Shown in pieces: positions 23,599 to 35,161 of a stretch of DNA of 64,000 nucleotides. This stretch comes from Echria macrotheca (taxonomy: Eukaryota > Ascomycota > Sordariomycetes > Sordariales > Schizotheciaceae): positions 62,001 through 126,000 of the forward strand of contig MU839844.1 of the NCBI GenBank assembly GCA_030411725.1. The letters run 5' to 3'. A model generated the notes under the pieces. That model did not search any database. It was not told where the DNA came from and was given only the letters and a program-made list of their open reading frames with translations. The translations under genes were made by a program, and so were the position numbers. Position 1 is the stretch's first letter, and each line of letters opens with the position of its first letter.

Positions 23599-23945
23599 AC
23601 TTGCTGATTCGTCTGTTGTTTGTTTTCTCACCTGATGTCTGGGTGTGTAAGGACCAGCTAAAAGTTTGGTTAACTTATCAGTAAACATGAATAGAACACA
23701 CACACATACACAAAAAAATATATAAAGGACTTGGTTGTCTCGAACCTCCAGACCACAGCTTGACCCGCCATCAGTATCATCATTAATTAAACCTAGTCGA
23801 AGCTAGTTAACAGCCTCAGCAGACAGACATTAAGTTTTAACCACTCAAAAGTTTTTGATTTCCTGAAAACCCCAAGCACCACCCCCGGTAGACATGTCCA
23901 AAACCCCCAGATTATAAAAACACCGACCCCCAAGAATCAAGAAGC
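23599..23945. other. Short intergenic, convergent 3' ends
   Basis: AT-rich stretch of about 350 bp between convergent genes, with CA-rich and A-rich runs near 23698-23725. Only 3' flanks are expected here. Confidence 0.6.
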
Positions 23946-24541
23946 TTAGAGAACAGCAGCAACCACACCAGCGACAGCAGCCAACACACTCCCGGCATTC
24001 ATAGCCAGATCCGCAGCCGCGTTGTGTGTCTGCCCGCTCGCAGCGCCCGTGCTGGTCGCCGTCCCGCCGTTGGAAGCACCGGCGTTAGCCGTGCCCTGCG
24101 ATCCGGAGCCGGACCCGCCGGCGGCAGTAGTCTCGGCGCTGGTAGCCGGGGCGGTCGTGGCGCCGGTGGCCTTGGGCGTGGTCGAGGGGAACTGGGAGGC
24201 GTAGCCGCAGAAGATTTGCTTCTGGCCCTCGTAGTCGTCTGTTCATCACACATATATCATGTCAGTCCATGGAGAGGAGGGGTGTGAAGGGTCAGCAGGG
24301 AGGGAGAGATCAAAAAAGACAAAAACATACGCTTGCGAGGATCGTTGGGGCAGTTGTTGAAGCACGTCAGGATGTTTTCAAAGGCATTGCACCGGCAGAC
24401 GTAGTCCTGGGTGCCGCAGGTCGCGAGCTTGCCGTTCTCGGTGCCCAGGCAGGCCTCGACGATGTAGTTGGCCGCGCAGGCGGTGTCCTGGGCGAGGGTC
24501 GCCGTGGCGAAGATGGCGAGGGGGAGGAAGAAGGCCTTCAT
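23946..24541 (-). CDS. Cysteine-rich GPI-anchored cell-surface protein
   Basis: Secreted, probably GPI-anchored wall protein. Two exons, 24541-24331 and 24238-23946, joined over a 92-nt GTATGT..ACAG intron, give 167 residues. A signal peptide (MKAFFLPLAIFATATLAQ) is followed by a compact domain with eight cysteines: two before the core, a core of the form C-x6-C-x-C-x8-C-x3-C, and one after it (IFCGYA). This recalls the GPI-anchored Ser/Thr-rich family and is only loosely like CFEM, because the canonical CFEM spacing is not met. A Thr/Ser/Gly/Ala linker follows. The hydrophobic C-terminus (AGSVLAAVAGVVAAVL) with small residues before it fits a GPI signal. Role in the wall is unknown. Confidence 0.8.
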
Positions 24542-25850
24542 GTTGACGGTTTAGGAGGTTTTGTCTGGGGAGATGGACGAGATAGGAGCTTCGTAGAGGA
24601 GGACTGGACTGGATGTATTTACAAAAAAGAGAGTGACGAGAAAGGACCACCACCGGCTGGAATGTGCGAGAGTTGAGGGGGCAACACACACAACCGAACG
24701 AACGATACACGGCAACGACGGGCACGAACAACGAGCGAGTGGAACGAGAGACTGGAGAAACTGGAGAATGCTGGCGGAGGAGAAAAATAAGGGCGCTAAA
24801 TAGTGTACATAATCTAATTTGTGAAGCCGAGGGTGGACAAGCAAAAAGAGGCGTCCGGGGGTTTCCTACTTCTTCCCCCTGGTCTCCCTGGGTAGCTTCC
24901 GGGGTCCCGCCGTGTGACGCCGGCAGGTCCCCCAGATCGTCCCTTTTCAGCTCCCACCGAGCCTCCATCGCCCTCGGCCAGCCGGCCCTGTTCCACTGGA
25001 CTCAAGCATCTGGTTGGCTTGGAGGAAGGACAAGAAGTTGGCCCGAAGCCAGCTGGAGTCGTCCGGTTCGTCCAGCAGTCCGGCGGTGGGTGTTGTGGCG
25101 CGTGGATCGCAACCGCGGCGACGACCAAACAAGCAGCGCGACTTTTCTGGACAAGTCTGTCTGTGGAGTGCAGACCGGTCGTCTGGTGGAGTGCATGGCC
25201 TCCATGTCTTTGAAAGACAGCGCGCCATCCCCACAGTGCAGGGCCGTTGACGCTGCTGATTGGCCAATGCTTCTCGTTCAAAATGCCTGCGGAGAAGACC
25301 GGCGGGGCAAGTTGGCAGCTTTCAATGCGATGCCGGCAGCCATGCCGGGTCAAATGCAACGACTTCGGTCTCTTCCAGCGCTTTGCTGTGGTACTATTCC
25401 TTAAACCAGTGAGTTGTTGATGCATTGCAGGAGACACGGATGTGTGCTGGTGCAGGTCCCGGCCGCGTTGGAAGTGCTGGCAAGCCACAGTGACGCGTCG
25501 CATGGGCGTGAGTCCGTGAGACCGCAGAGACCTTGCATGGCGCCGCCAAAATAGGTGATCATCGAGCTGCAGCCTCTCAGCCTTTTGTGTGTCCGAGCAG
25601 TGTCATCAGGTCTTTGGTCCTAGATGGCCTCGTTCTCTTTTGTGGTCCGCTCGAGACGGTATCCTCAAGGCCGTACCCAACAGCATTAGTCCTTTGGTAC
25701 ACCGAGAAAGCCCGGAATACGAGCTGATTACCCACCAAGTCTGGACTCCTGAAGTAACACGAATATAAATAACAAGCAGGTCTCGGCCCGTGTTAAGACC
25801 CAGCGGACCACGCAGAGTAAGAAACGAGACCCAGAGGCAAACAACTGTCG
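24542..25850. other. Intergenic
   Basis: About 1.3 kb between two minus-strand genes. Overlapping frames of about 230 codons occur on both strands (24664-25404 plus, 24814-25503 minus) but have no domain and mirror each other, as expected of GC-rich non-coding DNA. Confidence 0.55.
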
Positions 25851-26540
25851 TCAACCCCGCCACGACCCCTCCTCTCTCATCGTCTCAACCTGCGCCTTGA
25901 GGTCTAGATTCTCGCGCTCCAGGTCGACCACCCGTCCTTCGATCTCCTCCATCCTCTCTGACGCTCCGAGACTCAACTCCTCGACGATCTTGACAAACCG
26001 CCACAACCGGAGAATGATAATGAGAGAACCAATCTCCTCGAGAATGCCGCGCGTTAGGACATCGATAATAAAACTGGCCAGGATGATAAACCCGTCGAAG
26101 CAGTGGAACCAGTCACTGAAGAACCTACATCCCCTAACTTAGCAACCACTCTCTGACACCCAGGACAACCCCCCAAAAGAGGGAAGGGAAGTATATACAT
26201 ACCGTCGTCCATAAGCCCAAACAGAAACCAACAGCTCCGCCAAAAACAGCGAGCTAAACACCAGCGCCACGACGTGCAACGCCTCGCGCGTGCGGTCCAC
26301 CCACTCCTCCCCCTTGAGCTGCAGGTCGCACGCGATCAGCGCGATGAAGATGTCGGCCAGGATGCAGCCGACATCCAGCGCCACGAGGCCCAGGACGAGA
26401 TAATGCTTCGCGTTGGACGCCAGCACGCCCCGCGTCTGGCTCCTCCAGCGGGCATAGTCCGAGGTGAGCGAGGCCTGCGTGCGGCGGATCTGACCGAGGA
26501 GCGGCTGGTTGGAGTCGTTGTTTTCGTCGAAGTTCGACAT
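25851..26540 (-). CDS. hv1: Voltage-gated proton channel (Hv1 family)
   Basis: A voltage-sensor domain without a separate pore, which conducts H+ outward across a membrane. Two exons, 26540-26203 and 26124-25851, with a 78-nt GTATGT..GTAG intron, give 203 residues. S1 carries Asp56 (LVALDVGC), the proton-selectivity position. S2 carries Glu102 (FLAELLVSVWAYG). S3 has Asp123 and Asp134 (CFDGFIILASFIID). S4 reads LRLWRFVK, so the three sensing charges are Arg152, Arg155 and Lys158, where animal channels have a third Arg. The C-terminal 40 residues form heptads (ERMEEIEGRVVDLERENLDL), suggesting a dimer coiled coil as in other Hv1 proteins. I chose the start at 26540 (MSNFDENND); upstream in-frame codons are leader-like. 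All key residues are present. Confidence 0.88.
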
Positions 26541-27447
26541 TTCTCTGCTTTCTTCTTTACGGTCCCTGATAACGATCGTGTGTGAGAACGAAGCAGGCAT
26601 GTAATCAGAGGGGAGAGTCGTACAGATGAAGAGGGGTATCACCGCAGGCTGCTGTCTCTCCTGCGAGAGCAACTTCGTGATATATATCAGGGGGCGCGAG
26701 GTTGAACTTGTCCCAACGACGGGGTATACAACTACGTTAGATGGGTCACTCCTGCCATCTCAAGTTGAGCTAGCCGACGGCGAGATGAGCAAACGGCGGA
26801 CAACGCTGCTAGACGCTGTTGCCTCGATGCGTAAATCTGCCACTTCCCAGTTTTGGACCCGGAAACTGCAATGGCCAATGACAACACGTGATTTCTCTGG
26901 GAATACCGACAAACATTTGAGCATCAACACATGTAGTATAGCAACTGTTGAAGCGGGCAGCGACCTTCAGGCTAACAAGAGCACTCTCCGGCAGGGTTCA
27001 GAGATGCGACATAGAAATGATGTCTTGACCTAGTATGTCGCGCTACTCGCCGCCATTAACGCTTATGCGCTCCCAACAGCCATAATCCAGCACCCCCATG
27101 ACGCAAGTCATGTCAGTCAGTCTTGCCAGACAAGCAGTTATATCTACCGGAGCGTAGGTTACAAACAAAGGCACACACAGAAGGCTCTGCTCCGGGATTC
27201 TCCTCTTCCCCTCTATCACCCTACATACAAACATCATGGTATTGTAAACGCCTCAGAATGCCCCATCTAAGTGAAATACCCCCCCAATGCCACCATACCA
27301 CCGGCTCTCGTATGCCCGAATCCATGCACAAGTCTGTCCCCAACGCAATGCTAATCGATGTCGTGCACCCCCTCCCAGATCATAAACGTCCAAACATAAC
27401 AACGCTGACGATTAGGCGAAGGCTGTTATATTCTTAAAAGGGCTGCA
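26541..27447. other. Intergenic
   Basis: About 0.9 kb: promoter of the proton channel and 3' flank of the next minus-strand gene. Only short frames are present. Confidence 0.55.
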
Positions 27448-28194
27448 TCAGCCCAGCCGACTCCTTTTCCCAGGCGTACCAAAGACGTCCCTCCCATGTC
27501 CAAGGCTCCCAATATCGAATATCTCGTCCAGAGTGAATTTCCGCTTCCCTGTAGTCCTTCCCGAACTTGTCCTTGTCCCCACCCGCGTGTTTCGGGGCCT
27601 CGTGATGCGTTGTGCTGTCGATGACACCGTAGACCAGTTGGATGCGTGTTGGTGTGCTTGGGAGTCCGAAATATCGAGGTTGGCCAAGCCCATGGACGCG
27701 TCCTGTGGATGGGGTATTTCCGTCGGATAGGGCATTGGGCTTTGAAATGTAAAGGTTTCCAGTGTCGGCACAGTTATTTCTGGCTCTTCCGCTACAGAGC
27801 CACTGGTGTTCCCGGCTGGAACGAATGAAACGGCCTGTGGCGCTGAGTCCCTCATGTTGACCTCGGATTGGATCGCCGAAGACTGAGGAGCGCTGCTTGC
27901 GCGGTGCGCCTGCGGTGACAAAGCCTCCGCTTTGTCCGCCTCGTCCTCGCTCTCCGTATTTTGAATTATGGCATCCCTTCCGTCTATCCTCTCCAGTGCC
28001 CACTTCCGAATCTTGCTTGCGTCGCCATTCCCCGTGCCCAGCGCTTCCTTGTCGAGAAAGGCGAGAAGGTCTTCTAGGCAGTCGTTGTAACCCTCGGTGC
28101 GGGCTTTAGCCTGCGTCGCGGCAGACTTCTTATAAAGTTTCGTGACGGAAAGAGCGGCGTCTTTAAAGGCCTCAATCAGCTCGGGTTCGCTCAT
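27448..28194 (-). CDS. HAPSTR1/TAPR1-like conserved protein
   Basis: Single exon, 248 residues. The first 50 residues contain FKDAALSVTKLYKKS, then a spacer, then GYNDCLEDLLAFLDKE. This pattern (F..AA..VT.LYK.S, then GY....D.LA) matches my recollection of the core of the human C16orf72/HAPSTR1 family, a partner of the HUWE1 ubiquitin ligase in stress responses. The rest is disordered Ser/Pro/Glu-rich sequence. Near the C-terminus is a Lys/Arg-rich segment (TTGKRKFTLDEIFDIGSLG) ending in GKRSRLG, which could act as a nuclear signal. The coding call is firm because of length, start context and isolation. The family call is from remembered pattern only and should be tested. Confidence 0.65.
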   Translation of the reverse strand: MSEPELIEAFKDAALSVTKLYKKSAATQAKARTEGYNDCLEDLLAFLDKEALGTGNGDASKIRKWALERIDGRDAIIQNTESEDEADKAEALSPQAHRASSAPQSSAIQSEVNMRDSAPQAVSFVPAGNTSGSVAEEPEITVPTLETFTFQSPMPYPTEIPHPQDASMGLANLDISDSQAHQHASNWSTVSSTAQRITRPRNTRVGTRTSSGRTTGKRKFTLDEIFDIGSLGHGRDVFGTPGKRSRLG

Positions 28195-29210
28195 CTTGGG
28201 CGATCGCTAAAGGGCGGTGTTGGCGAGCGTAAACAGCTAGTGGGTTACAAGAGTAAAGTTCGAGTAGGTATGACGATAAATATTGCTAGCCAGCGATGAC
28301 TATGTTGCCACTAAGGTATGGGAATGCTTGTGAGGGGTTTAAAGTTTTGATGAAAGCGCCCGTCGGCTGTGGAGTCGAGCAAAATCCCGAGCGGATGTGC
28401 TGTAGCCACAAAGCGGAGTCGATGTTCGGTCGCGCAGGCTCGCCGCAAGTCGATGGCCCGGAACTCGGAACCCAAGAAGTGCAGACTGCGGATTCAAATA
28501 GAGAAATTAGAATGCGGAGGCAGCTCTGGCCGGGCTCCGATGGGTTTGCGGCCTTGTTGGGAGGTTGTGCCGTGGCGACGATGAGTTGTTCAGGATCACG
28601 GGATCGGTGGGTCGTGAGCGTCTCCAGGCGACATCACTCCAGGAGTCCAACAAATGGTTGGTCCCGCCAAAGCCTCACTTGAACCGTGCGTGGCTCCAGG
28701 AATTCCCAAGCCGATGATGATAATCCCGAATCAGTTACGAGCCTTATGAAGTCCTATGGGCTTTTATCCACCACATAGCTCATTCTAATGAATCTAGAAG
28801 TTATGTCGTGCAGGTTAGCACTATAATAGCATTAATGTCAGTACACTTGTCAAAGTTGCTCTCTGTCATCTTAAGTTTCTTCTGTAGCCGTAGTGGGTCT
28901 ATCGCGGGGCCACTCTCCTATCTGAAAGCAGTCTGATTGGCTGCCTTTGACCTGACGCGGTTTGTAGCACTTCGACCTCGAGAAATTCCCACAGGGACGG
29001 CACCTCTCCTCCTCGACAACCATTCTTCAGGATTCCAACTCGTCAGCGCCGTGCCACCCAGCCACAAAATCCGCACTCATCAGCGAATTCGAACTGGCCA
29101 TCCGGGAGCTACCTTCCGCTTACATTTCTGCAGAAGTTCACGCGCGAGCGCGTCTTTGTCGCGTTTAAGTGCCCAAGCCGGGGGGTCTTTGCGACACCCG
29201 TCAGCCCGCC
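28195..29210. other. Intergenic, divergent promoters
   Basis: About 1 kb between the divergent HAPSTR1-like and ISWI genes. No coding-like frame, repeat or RNA gene seen. Confidence 0.55.
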
Positions 29211-32200
29211 ATGCCGCCACGCCCACGACGCGACGGCAACGACACTGATGTGTCAATGGCCGACGCCCCAGAGTCAGGCCATCGGCCCGTTGACGACATG
29301 GTACGGAAAACCAAGCTCTCCACCTTCGCGTCTTGGGGATGACAGGATGGGCGCATACTAACAACTACTTAGGATGTTGACGAGACGCCCGACTACACCG
29401 ATTCAGATACGAATCCCAACACCACCGCTAGCAGCGTGGCCGGCGATATTCCACCCGACGGTCGCAAGCGACGATCCGAAGCGAACCTGCTGCGAAGAAG
29501 CATCTTCGGAAAGAAACATGACAGGCTTGGAGAATCAAAGGTATGCCGGTAATCCTAGAGCCACTGTGAGATGATCCTGACGCGGGACTAGGAAGATGAT
29601 ACCATCCGTCGGTTTCGGTATCTCCTGGGTCTGACCGACCTCTTCCGCCACTTCATCGAAACCAACCCTAATCCTAAAATCCGCGAAGTCATGGAGGAGA
29701 TTGACAGACAAAATACGGAAGCGGCGAAGGCGAAAAAGGGTGCCGGTCGGCAGGGTGGCGCAACTAGTGAACGACGCCGCCGGACCGAAGCCGAAGAAGA
29801 TGCCGAGCTTCTCAAAGACGAGAAGCACGGTGGCTCTGCCGAGACCGTGTTCCGGGAGTCTCCTTCCTTCATTCAGGGCACAATGAGAGACTATCAGATC
29901 GCTGGTCTGAATTGGCTGATATCTCTACACGAGAACGGTATTTCCGGCATTCTGGCCGATGAAATGGGTCTGGGTAAAACACTCCAGACGATTTCGTTCT
30001 TGGGCTACCTGCGCCACATTATGGGTATCACCGGGCCGCATCTGATTACGGTGCCGAAATCGACGCTCGACAACTGGAATAGAGAATTCACCAGGTGGAC
30101 GCCCGAGGTGAATGTGCTGGTCCTTCAGGGAGCTAAAGAAGAGCGGCACCAGCTGATCAACGACCGCTTGATCGACGAAAACTTCGACGTCTGCATTACG
30201 AGCTACGAGATGATCCTTCGTGAGAAGGCGCATTTGCGGAAATTCGCATGGGAGTATATCATCATCGACGAGGCCCACCGGATCAAGAACGAAGAGTCTT
30301 CACTCGCCCAAGTCATCCGCATGTTCAACTCAAGAAACAGGCTTCTCATCACTGGAACCCCGTTGCAAAATAATCTCCACGAGCTCTGGGCTCTACTCAA
30401 CTTCCTGCTACCAGACGTCTTCGGAGACTCGGAGGCGTTTGACTCTTGGTTTTCAGGCCAGGACCGAGATCAGGATAAGGTCGTTCAGCAGCTCCATCGC
30501 GTGCTTCGACCTTTTCTTCTTCGTCGTGTCAAGGCCGATGTGGAGAAGAGTCTGCTGCCGAAGAAGGAGGTGAACGTTTACATTGGCATGTCAGAGATGC
30601 AGGTGAAGTGGTATCAGAAGATCCTGGAGAAAGATATCGACGCAGTCAACGGTGCCGGCGGAAAAAAAGAGTCCAAGACCCGTCTACTCAACATCGTGAT
30701 GCAGCTCCGAAAATGCTGCAACCACCCTTACCTATTCGAAGGTGCGGAACCCGGGCCACCATACACCACTGACGAGCACTTGGTCTACAATGCTGGAAAG
30801 ATGTTGGTCCTTGACAAGCTGCTGAAGAGGCTCCAAGCTCAGGGCAGCCGTGTTCTCATCTTCTCTCAGATGAGCCGTCTCCTCGACATTTTGGAAGACT
30901 ACTGTGTTTTTCGACAGTATAAATACTGTCGAATCGACGGTGGCACTGCCCACGAGGATCGTATCGCTGCTATCGACGAGTACAACAAACCTGGATCCGA
31001 GAAATTCGTTTTCCTGCTCACGACAAGAGCCGGTGGCCTTGGTATCAACCTCACGACCGCTGATATCGTCATTCTCTACGACAGCGACTGGAACCCTCAA
31101 GCCGATTTGCAGGCCATGGATCGTGCTCATCGTATCGGCCAGACCAAGCAAGTAGTTGTTTATCGGTTTGTTACCGACAACGCTATCGAAGAAAAGGTGC
31201 TAGAACGTGCAGCACAGAAGTTGCGTCTCGACCAGCTTGTCATCCAACAAGGTCGTGCTCAGGTTGCCGCCAAGGCTGCGGCGAATAAAGATGAGCTTCT
31301 GTCCATGATTCAACATGGAGCTGAGAAGGTGTTCCAGTCGAAGGGCGCCTTTGGCACTCTGGCCGACAAGGGAGCCAATCTCGACGACGACGACATCGAC
31401 GCCATCCTTACGGCAGGTGAGAATCGGACCAAGGAGCTCAATGCGAAATACGAGAAGCTTGGTCTGGATGATCTTCAAAAGTTTACCTCGGAGTCTGCGT
31501 ACGAATGGAACGGCGAGGACTTTGCGGCACGCAAGAAGGACATCGGTATTAGTTGGATCAACCCTGCGAAGCGGGAGCGCAAGGAGCAGATTTACTCCAT
31601 CGACAAATACTACAAGCAAGCTCTGCATACTGGTGGTAGGACTGCGGACACAAAGCCCAAGGCGCCTCGTGCGCCGAGGCAAATCCCCGTTCATGATTAC
31701 CAGTTCTACCCCCCGAGGCTTCGGGAACTTCAAGACCGGGAGACGGCATACTACCGCAAAGAGATAGGCTACAAAGTACCTCTGCCTGACGGCGACGATG
31801 AAAACCTGTCGGAGCGGGAAGCTGAAAGAGCCCAAGAGCAGCAGGAGATCGACAATGCGACACCGCTGACCGAGGAAGAGAAGGAGGAGAAGGAGACACT
31901 GGCCGAGCAGGGCTTTGGTGAATGGAATCGTCGAGATTTCCAGCAGTTCATCAACGGCTCTGGACGCTATGGTAGAACGGACTATGAAAGCATTGCCCTC
32001 GAAGTCGACAGCAAGACTCCGTCTGAGATCAAGGCATATGCGAAGGTCTTCTGGCAGCGATACACCGAGATTGGCGACTACCCCAAGTACATCAAGGTTA
32101 TTGAGGATGGCGAGGACCGCATGCGCAAGATTGAGCACCAGCGAAAGATGCTTCGCAAGAAGATGAGCCAGTACCGAGTCCCTCTTCAGCAACTCAAGAT

Positions 32201-32754
32201 CAACTATTCGGTGTCAACGACCAACAAGAAGGTTTACACGGAAGAAGAGGACAGGTTCCTTTTGGTGCTTCTTGACAAGTATGGAGTCGACTCGGAGGGT
32301 ATCTACGAGAAGATTCGGGATGAGATCCGCGAGAGCCCTCTGTTCCGCTTCGACTGGTTTTTCCTCAGCAGAACACCGACCGAAATCAGCCGTCGCTGTA
32401 ACACGCTCCTTACAACTGTTGTCAAGGAGTTTGAGGATGTAAACACCACCAAGCCTAACGGTGTGAACGGGAAGCTCAAGCGCGAGCTGGACGAAGACGA
32501 TAACGACGAGGACAGCATCTTGGGCATGGCACCCGCCAAGAAGAAGACCAAAGCGAACGGGGTTAAGGTAGGCTTTTCTTCCCTCTGAAGTAGGCAAACG
32601 CTAACGGATAATACAGAACAAGGCGTTGGACAATGTTAAATCAGCCAATGCGAGCAAGGCAAACTCGACATCACCGTCTCGGGCGTCGAGTGTGGTATCC
32701 ACGAACTCGAATGCCGCCCCTGCGAAGGGCAAGGGCAAGGGGAAGAAGAAGTGA
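29211..32754 (+). CDS. ISWI-family chromatin-remodelling ATPase
   Basis: SNF2-type DNA translocase that slides and spaces nucleosomes; orthologue group of yeast Isw1/Isw2. Four exons: 29211-29300, 29373-29540, 29592-32567 and 32617-32754, giving 1,123 residues. The first intron has a perfect TACTAAC branch site. An acidic N-terminus is followed by an AutoN-like basic segment and then the ATPase lobes. Walker A lies in DEMGLGKT (209-216), and DEAH is at 312-315. Later motifs include LITGTPLQNN, SQMSRLLDILEDY, TRAGGLGINL and DWNPQADLQAMDRAHRIGQ. The HAND-SANT-SLIDE module occupies the last third (SWINPAKRERKE, then FGEWNRRDFQQFINGSGRYGR, then YTEEEDRFLLVLLDKYGV). A Lys/Gly tail (KGKGKGKKK) ends the protein. 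Every catalytic motif is intact. A long antisense frame lies inside it and is a shadow. Confidence 0.95.
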
Positions 32755-33243
32755 GCGTGCGGGTCTCTAAGAGGATAAGGGAGGGGGCGGCGTTTTGCTA
32801 CTTAGTGGGTCGGGCGTGTAAGCCTTGGTTGGGGTTTGGGAGCAAGCTATCATGGAAAAGAAATGGGGCGACGTAGGGGATCCTAGAGAGTTGGCGTTTG
32901 GCAGTCGGAGTTTTTTTAAGCCTTCAGCAAGCAACAATGTAGACAAGACTACAGTCGGGTCCTCGCGTTGCCTACACAATCGATTCTTGTCGTCAACACT
33001 GTCTATTGTGACATGACATGCCGGTTGTATTCGACAGCCAGCAAGCCAATCGATCTACCAACACTGATCCGGCAATACCACAAAAGCTAGTACATGCTTG
33101 GAATGACTATGGTACGACTCAGTCCCTCGAAAACCGCTTTCCTGGAGCCCTGTGCCGTCCCAGAACCGCCGCAAGATTTGATCCCTGAACGCCGTGAAAA
33201 CCCCTCCCCAACCCAAAGTGCGCTTTGAACTACCAAGTCACGC
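32755..33243. other. Convergent 3' flanks
   Basis: About 0.5 kb between the ISWI and eIF3i stop codons; no gene seen. Confidence 0.6.
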
Positions 33244-34387
33244 TCAACTCAACCTGTTCGCACGCTCCCTCTCGACCTCGTACGTAAAATCGAAGAAGCC
33301 CTTGTCGAAGTGGTGTACGCGGACATATCCATCCTCGCCTCCGCTGGCGTAGCCTTTCCCGGTAGGGTCGGCGGCGACGGTGTTGAGGGGGCCGAAGTGG
33401 CCGCGGACACGACCGATCTCCTCCTCGAAGATCTTGTGGTAGAAGCGGGCTTCGAATTTTCCTTGTCTCGCCGAGGTCGTTGTCACGTCCATGGCGGCCT
33501 GGCCACCGCCGAGAATGACGAAGTCCTTCTTATAGGTCATCGCGGCGCTGTTTAGCGGCGTGTCGGCAACGTAGGTCTTCTTGACTTCGAGGTCCTTGGC
33601 AGAGATGAGCTGTGTTCATCACGTCAGCTATGATGTTTTGTATATTAGTCACATCCGTGTGTTCCTTACCTTGGCCGTCTTGTCTTTGGATGCGGTGATA
33701 AAGTACGTCCGGTCCTGGGACCATTGGAGATCGACAACGGGGTTGTTAAGCTCGTGGATGGGGAAGTTATAGAGGAGGTCGCCCGTCTTGGCGTCATACT
33801 GGGAGATGGAGCCGTCCTCGTGGCCGGCGATGATGTACTTGCTCAGGTAGCTCCACCCGGCAACGGTAGCCTTGCTCTCGTCACAAACTATGGTCAGAGA
33901 TTTCTCGTCGCTTTGTTCCGCATTGACGTCGAGGTCGATATCGAGCACAACAATGGTTCCCATGTGTCCCATGCGCTTCTCTGTCACGCCCAAGAGCTTG
34001 CTCCCATCCTCGTTGAACTCGACTCGCTTGACGGCCGTCGGGAATTCCCATGTCTTCAGACACTTGCCGGTCTTGACCTCCCAGAGGCGGATGGTGTTGT
34101 CGGCGGAACCCGAGGCAATCATGGTCGAGGTGGGGTCGACATCGACGGTCCAGATGGCACCGACATGGCCATGATATGTTCCGAATCGCTCGCCGTTGTG
34201 AGAATACCAAGCGCAAATCTGTTGGTCCTTGGCTGTCGAGAAAATCAAATCGCCATCGCGGTTGTATCTGCAGCACGTCAAGAGTTAGAACGTTGACACC
34301 GGAACGCATATTTATTGAAGAGCTTGGCAAGACCTACTTAACTTGAGTGAGGGCTCTTTCGTGCCCTGAAAGCAAAATCGGCCTCAT
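33244..34387 (-). CDS. tif34: Eukaryotic translation initiation factor 3 subunit i (WD40)
   Basis: WD40 beta-propeller subunit of eIF3, which binds the 40S subunit during initiation in the cytosol. Three exons, 34387-34338, 34267-33670 and 33609-33244, give 337 residues, the usual length. The start MRPILLSGHERALTQVKYNRDGDLIF is diagnostic of eIF3i and is split by the first intron within the VKY codons. WD-type repeats are visible at GTYHGHVGAIWTVDVD, SADNTIRLWEVKTGKCLKTW, AGHEDGSISQYDAKTG and SKDKTAKLISAKDLE. The C-terminus has the conserved FEEEIGRVRGHFGPLNTVA and GYVRVHHFD stretch. The divergent neighbour is the C1-THF synthase, with 1.2 kb between them. Confidence 0.95.
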
Positions 34388-34829
34388 GTTTTAGTTTTGC
34401 TGATGTGGTCACGAAGCGGTCGAGGACAGAGGGCAGAAGAGTGGTGGGCGGGGATCGATATAGTTACCCTCGGATGGCCAACAAAGTTTGGGATTCGCGC
34501 ACCAGTAATTTTTTGGCGGCTTGTGCGAGACTGCGGCAAACACACGCCAAAGAGTCATCGCGGGGCAAATCCTCAGTGCCCCGCCTCAAAGGAACTGGCA
34601 AACCTTGTGGGGTGGGGCAGTGGCTGGACTCAGGTGAAAGCCACACTCTGCAATTGATCATTTTGTGGGGTACTGCTAGATGTATACTTGCCAGCTAAAC
34701 ATGCGAGTCTATCTTTCTGACCACACCCTCCGACGAGGAGTCATTAGTGAAAGTCACAACTTTTGACTTAGTGCTGTTGTCTTACTTCTCACACAGAAGA
34801 GGATTAAGGTCTATTCCTGGCTTCTAAAT

Positions 34830-34838
34830 ATGAGTCAT
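34830..34838. promoter_or_regulatory. Gcn4/CPC1-type box ATGAGTCAT
   Basis: Perfect palindromic bZIP site, about 710 nt before the upstream start of the C1-THF synthase and about 440 nt before the eIF3i start. Gcn4/CPC1 binds this sequence; its core GAGTCA is also the Bas1 core read on the other strand. Function here is inferred. Confidence 0.5.
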
Positions 34839-35154
34839 CAGCTCCAAGTATCGAGTCTTGGCATAACAAAACTCACGAACCACAACAGACTCATGATTGT
34901 CAACAAAGTTTGTTGGCCAGCACCTCGAAGGAAAAAAGGTTTTGACGGGTCCAGTTCCAACATCATGGCTTCAGTGCGCATTTCGCCAAGATGAATAATC
35001 CAAACAGACTAGCCATTGTCATTCCCGAACATGGTCAGGAGGTTCATCCAGCGTTGCTTTTGCACTCTGGCCTCCGGGACGGCAACGAGGAGTGAATTTT
35101 TATTGCTAATGGGCCTAGCCGCTCCATCATCCCCCTCTGCTCCCACCAGCTTTA

Positions 35155-35161
35155 TGAGTCA
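35155..35161. promoter_or_regulatory. Second TGAGTCA box
   Basis: Second bZIP/Bas1-type heptamer, about 390 nt before the upstream start of the C1-THF synthase. Confidence 0.45.

Noticed and set aside
23730..23800. tRNA-like B-box (GGTTCGAGAC on the minus strand)
   Set aside because: No matching A-box, acceptor stem or anticodon arm could be folded around it.
24664..25503. Overlapping 230-245-codon frames on both strands
   Set aside because: They mirror each other in GC-rich DNA and show no domain or splice partner.
12640..26540. Functional pairing of the ferric reductase/NOX-fold protein with the proton channel
   Set aside because: Charge compensation is known for NADPH oxidases, but the genes are 11 kb apart, on opposite strands, with five unrelated genes between.
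31200..32192. 330-codon minus-strand frame inside the ISWI gene
   Set aside because: It lies antisense to well-conserved SANT/SLIDE coding sequence and has no domain; a codon-bias shadow.
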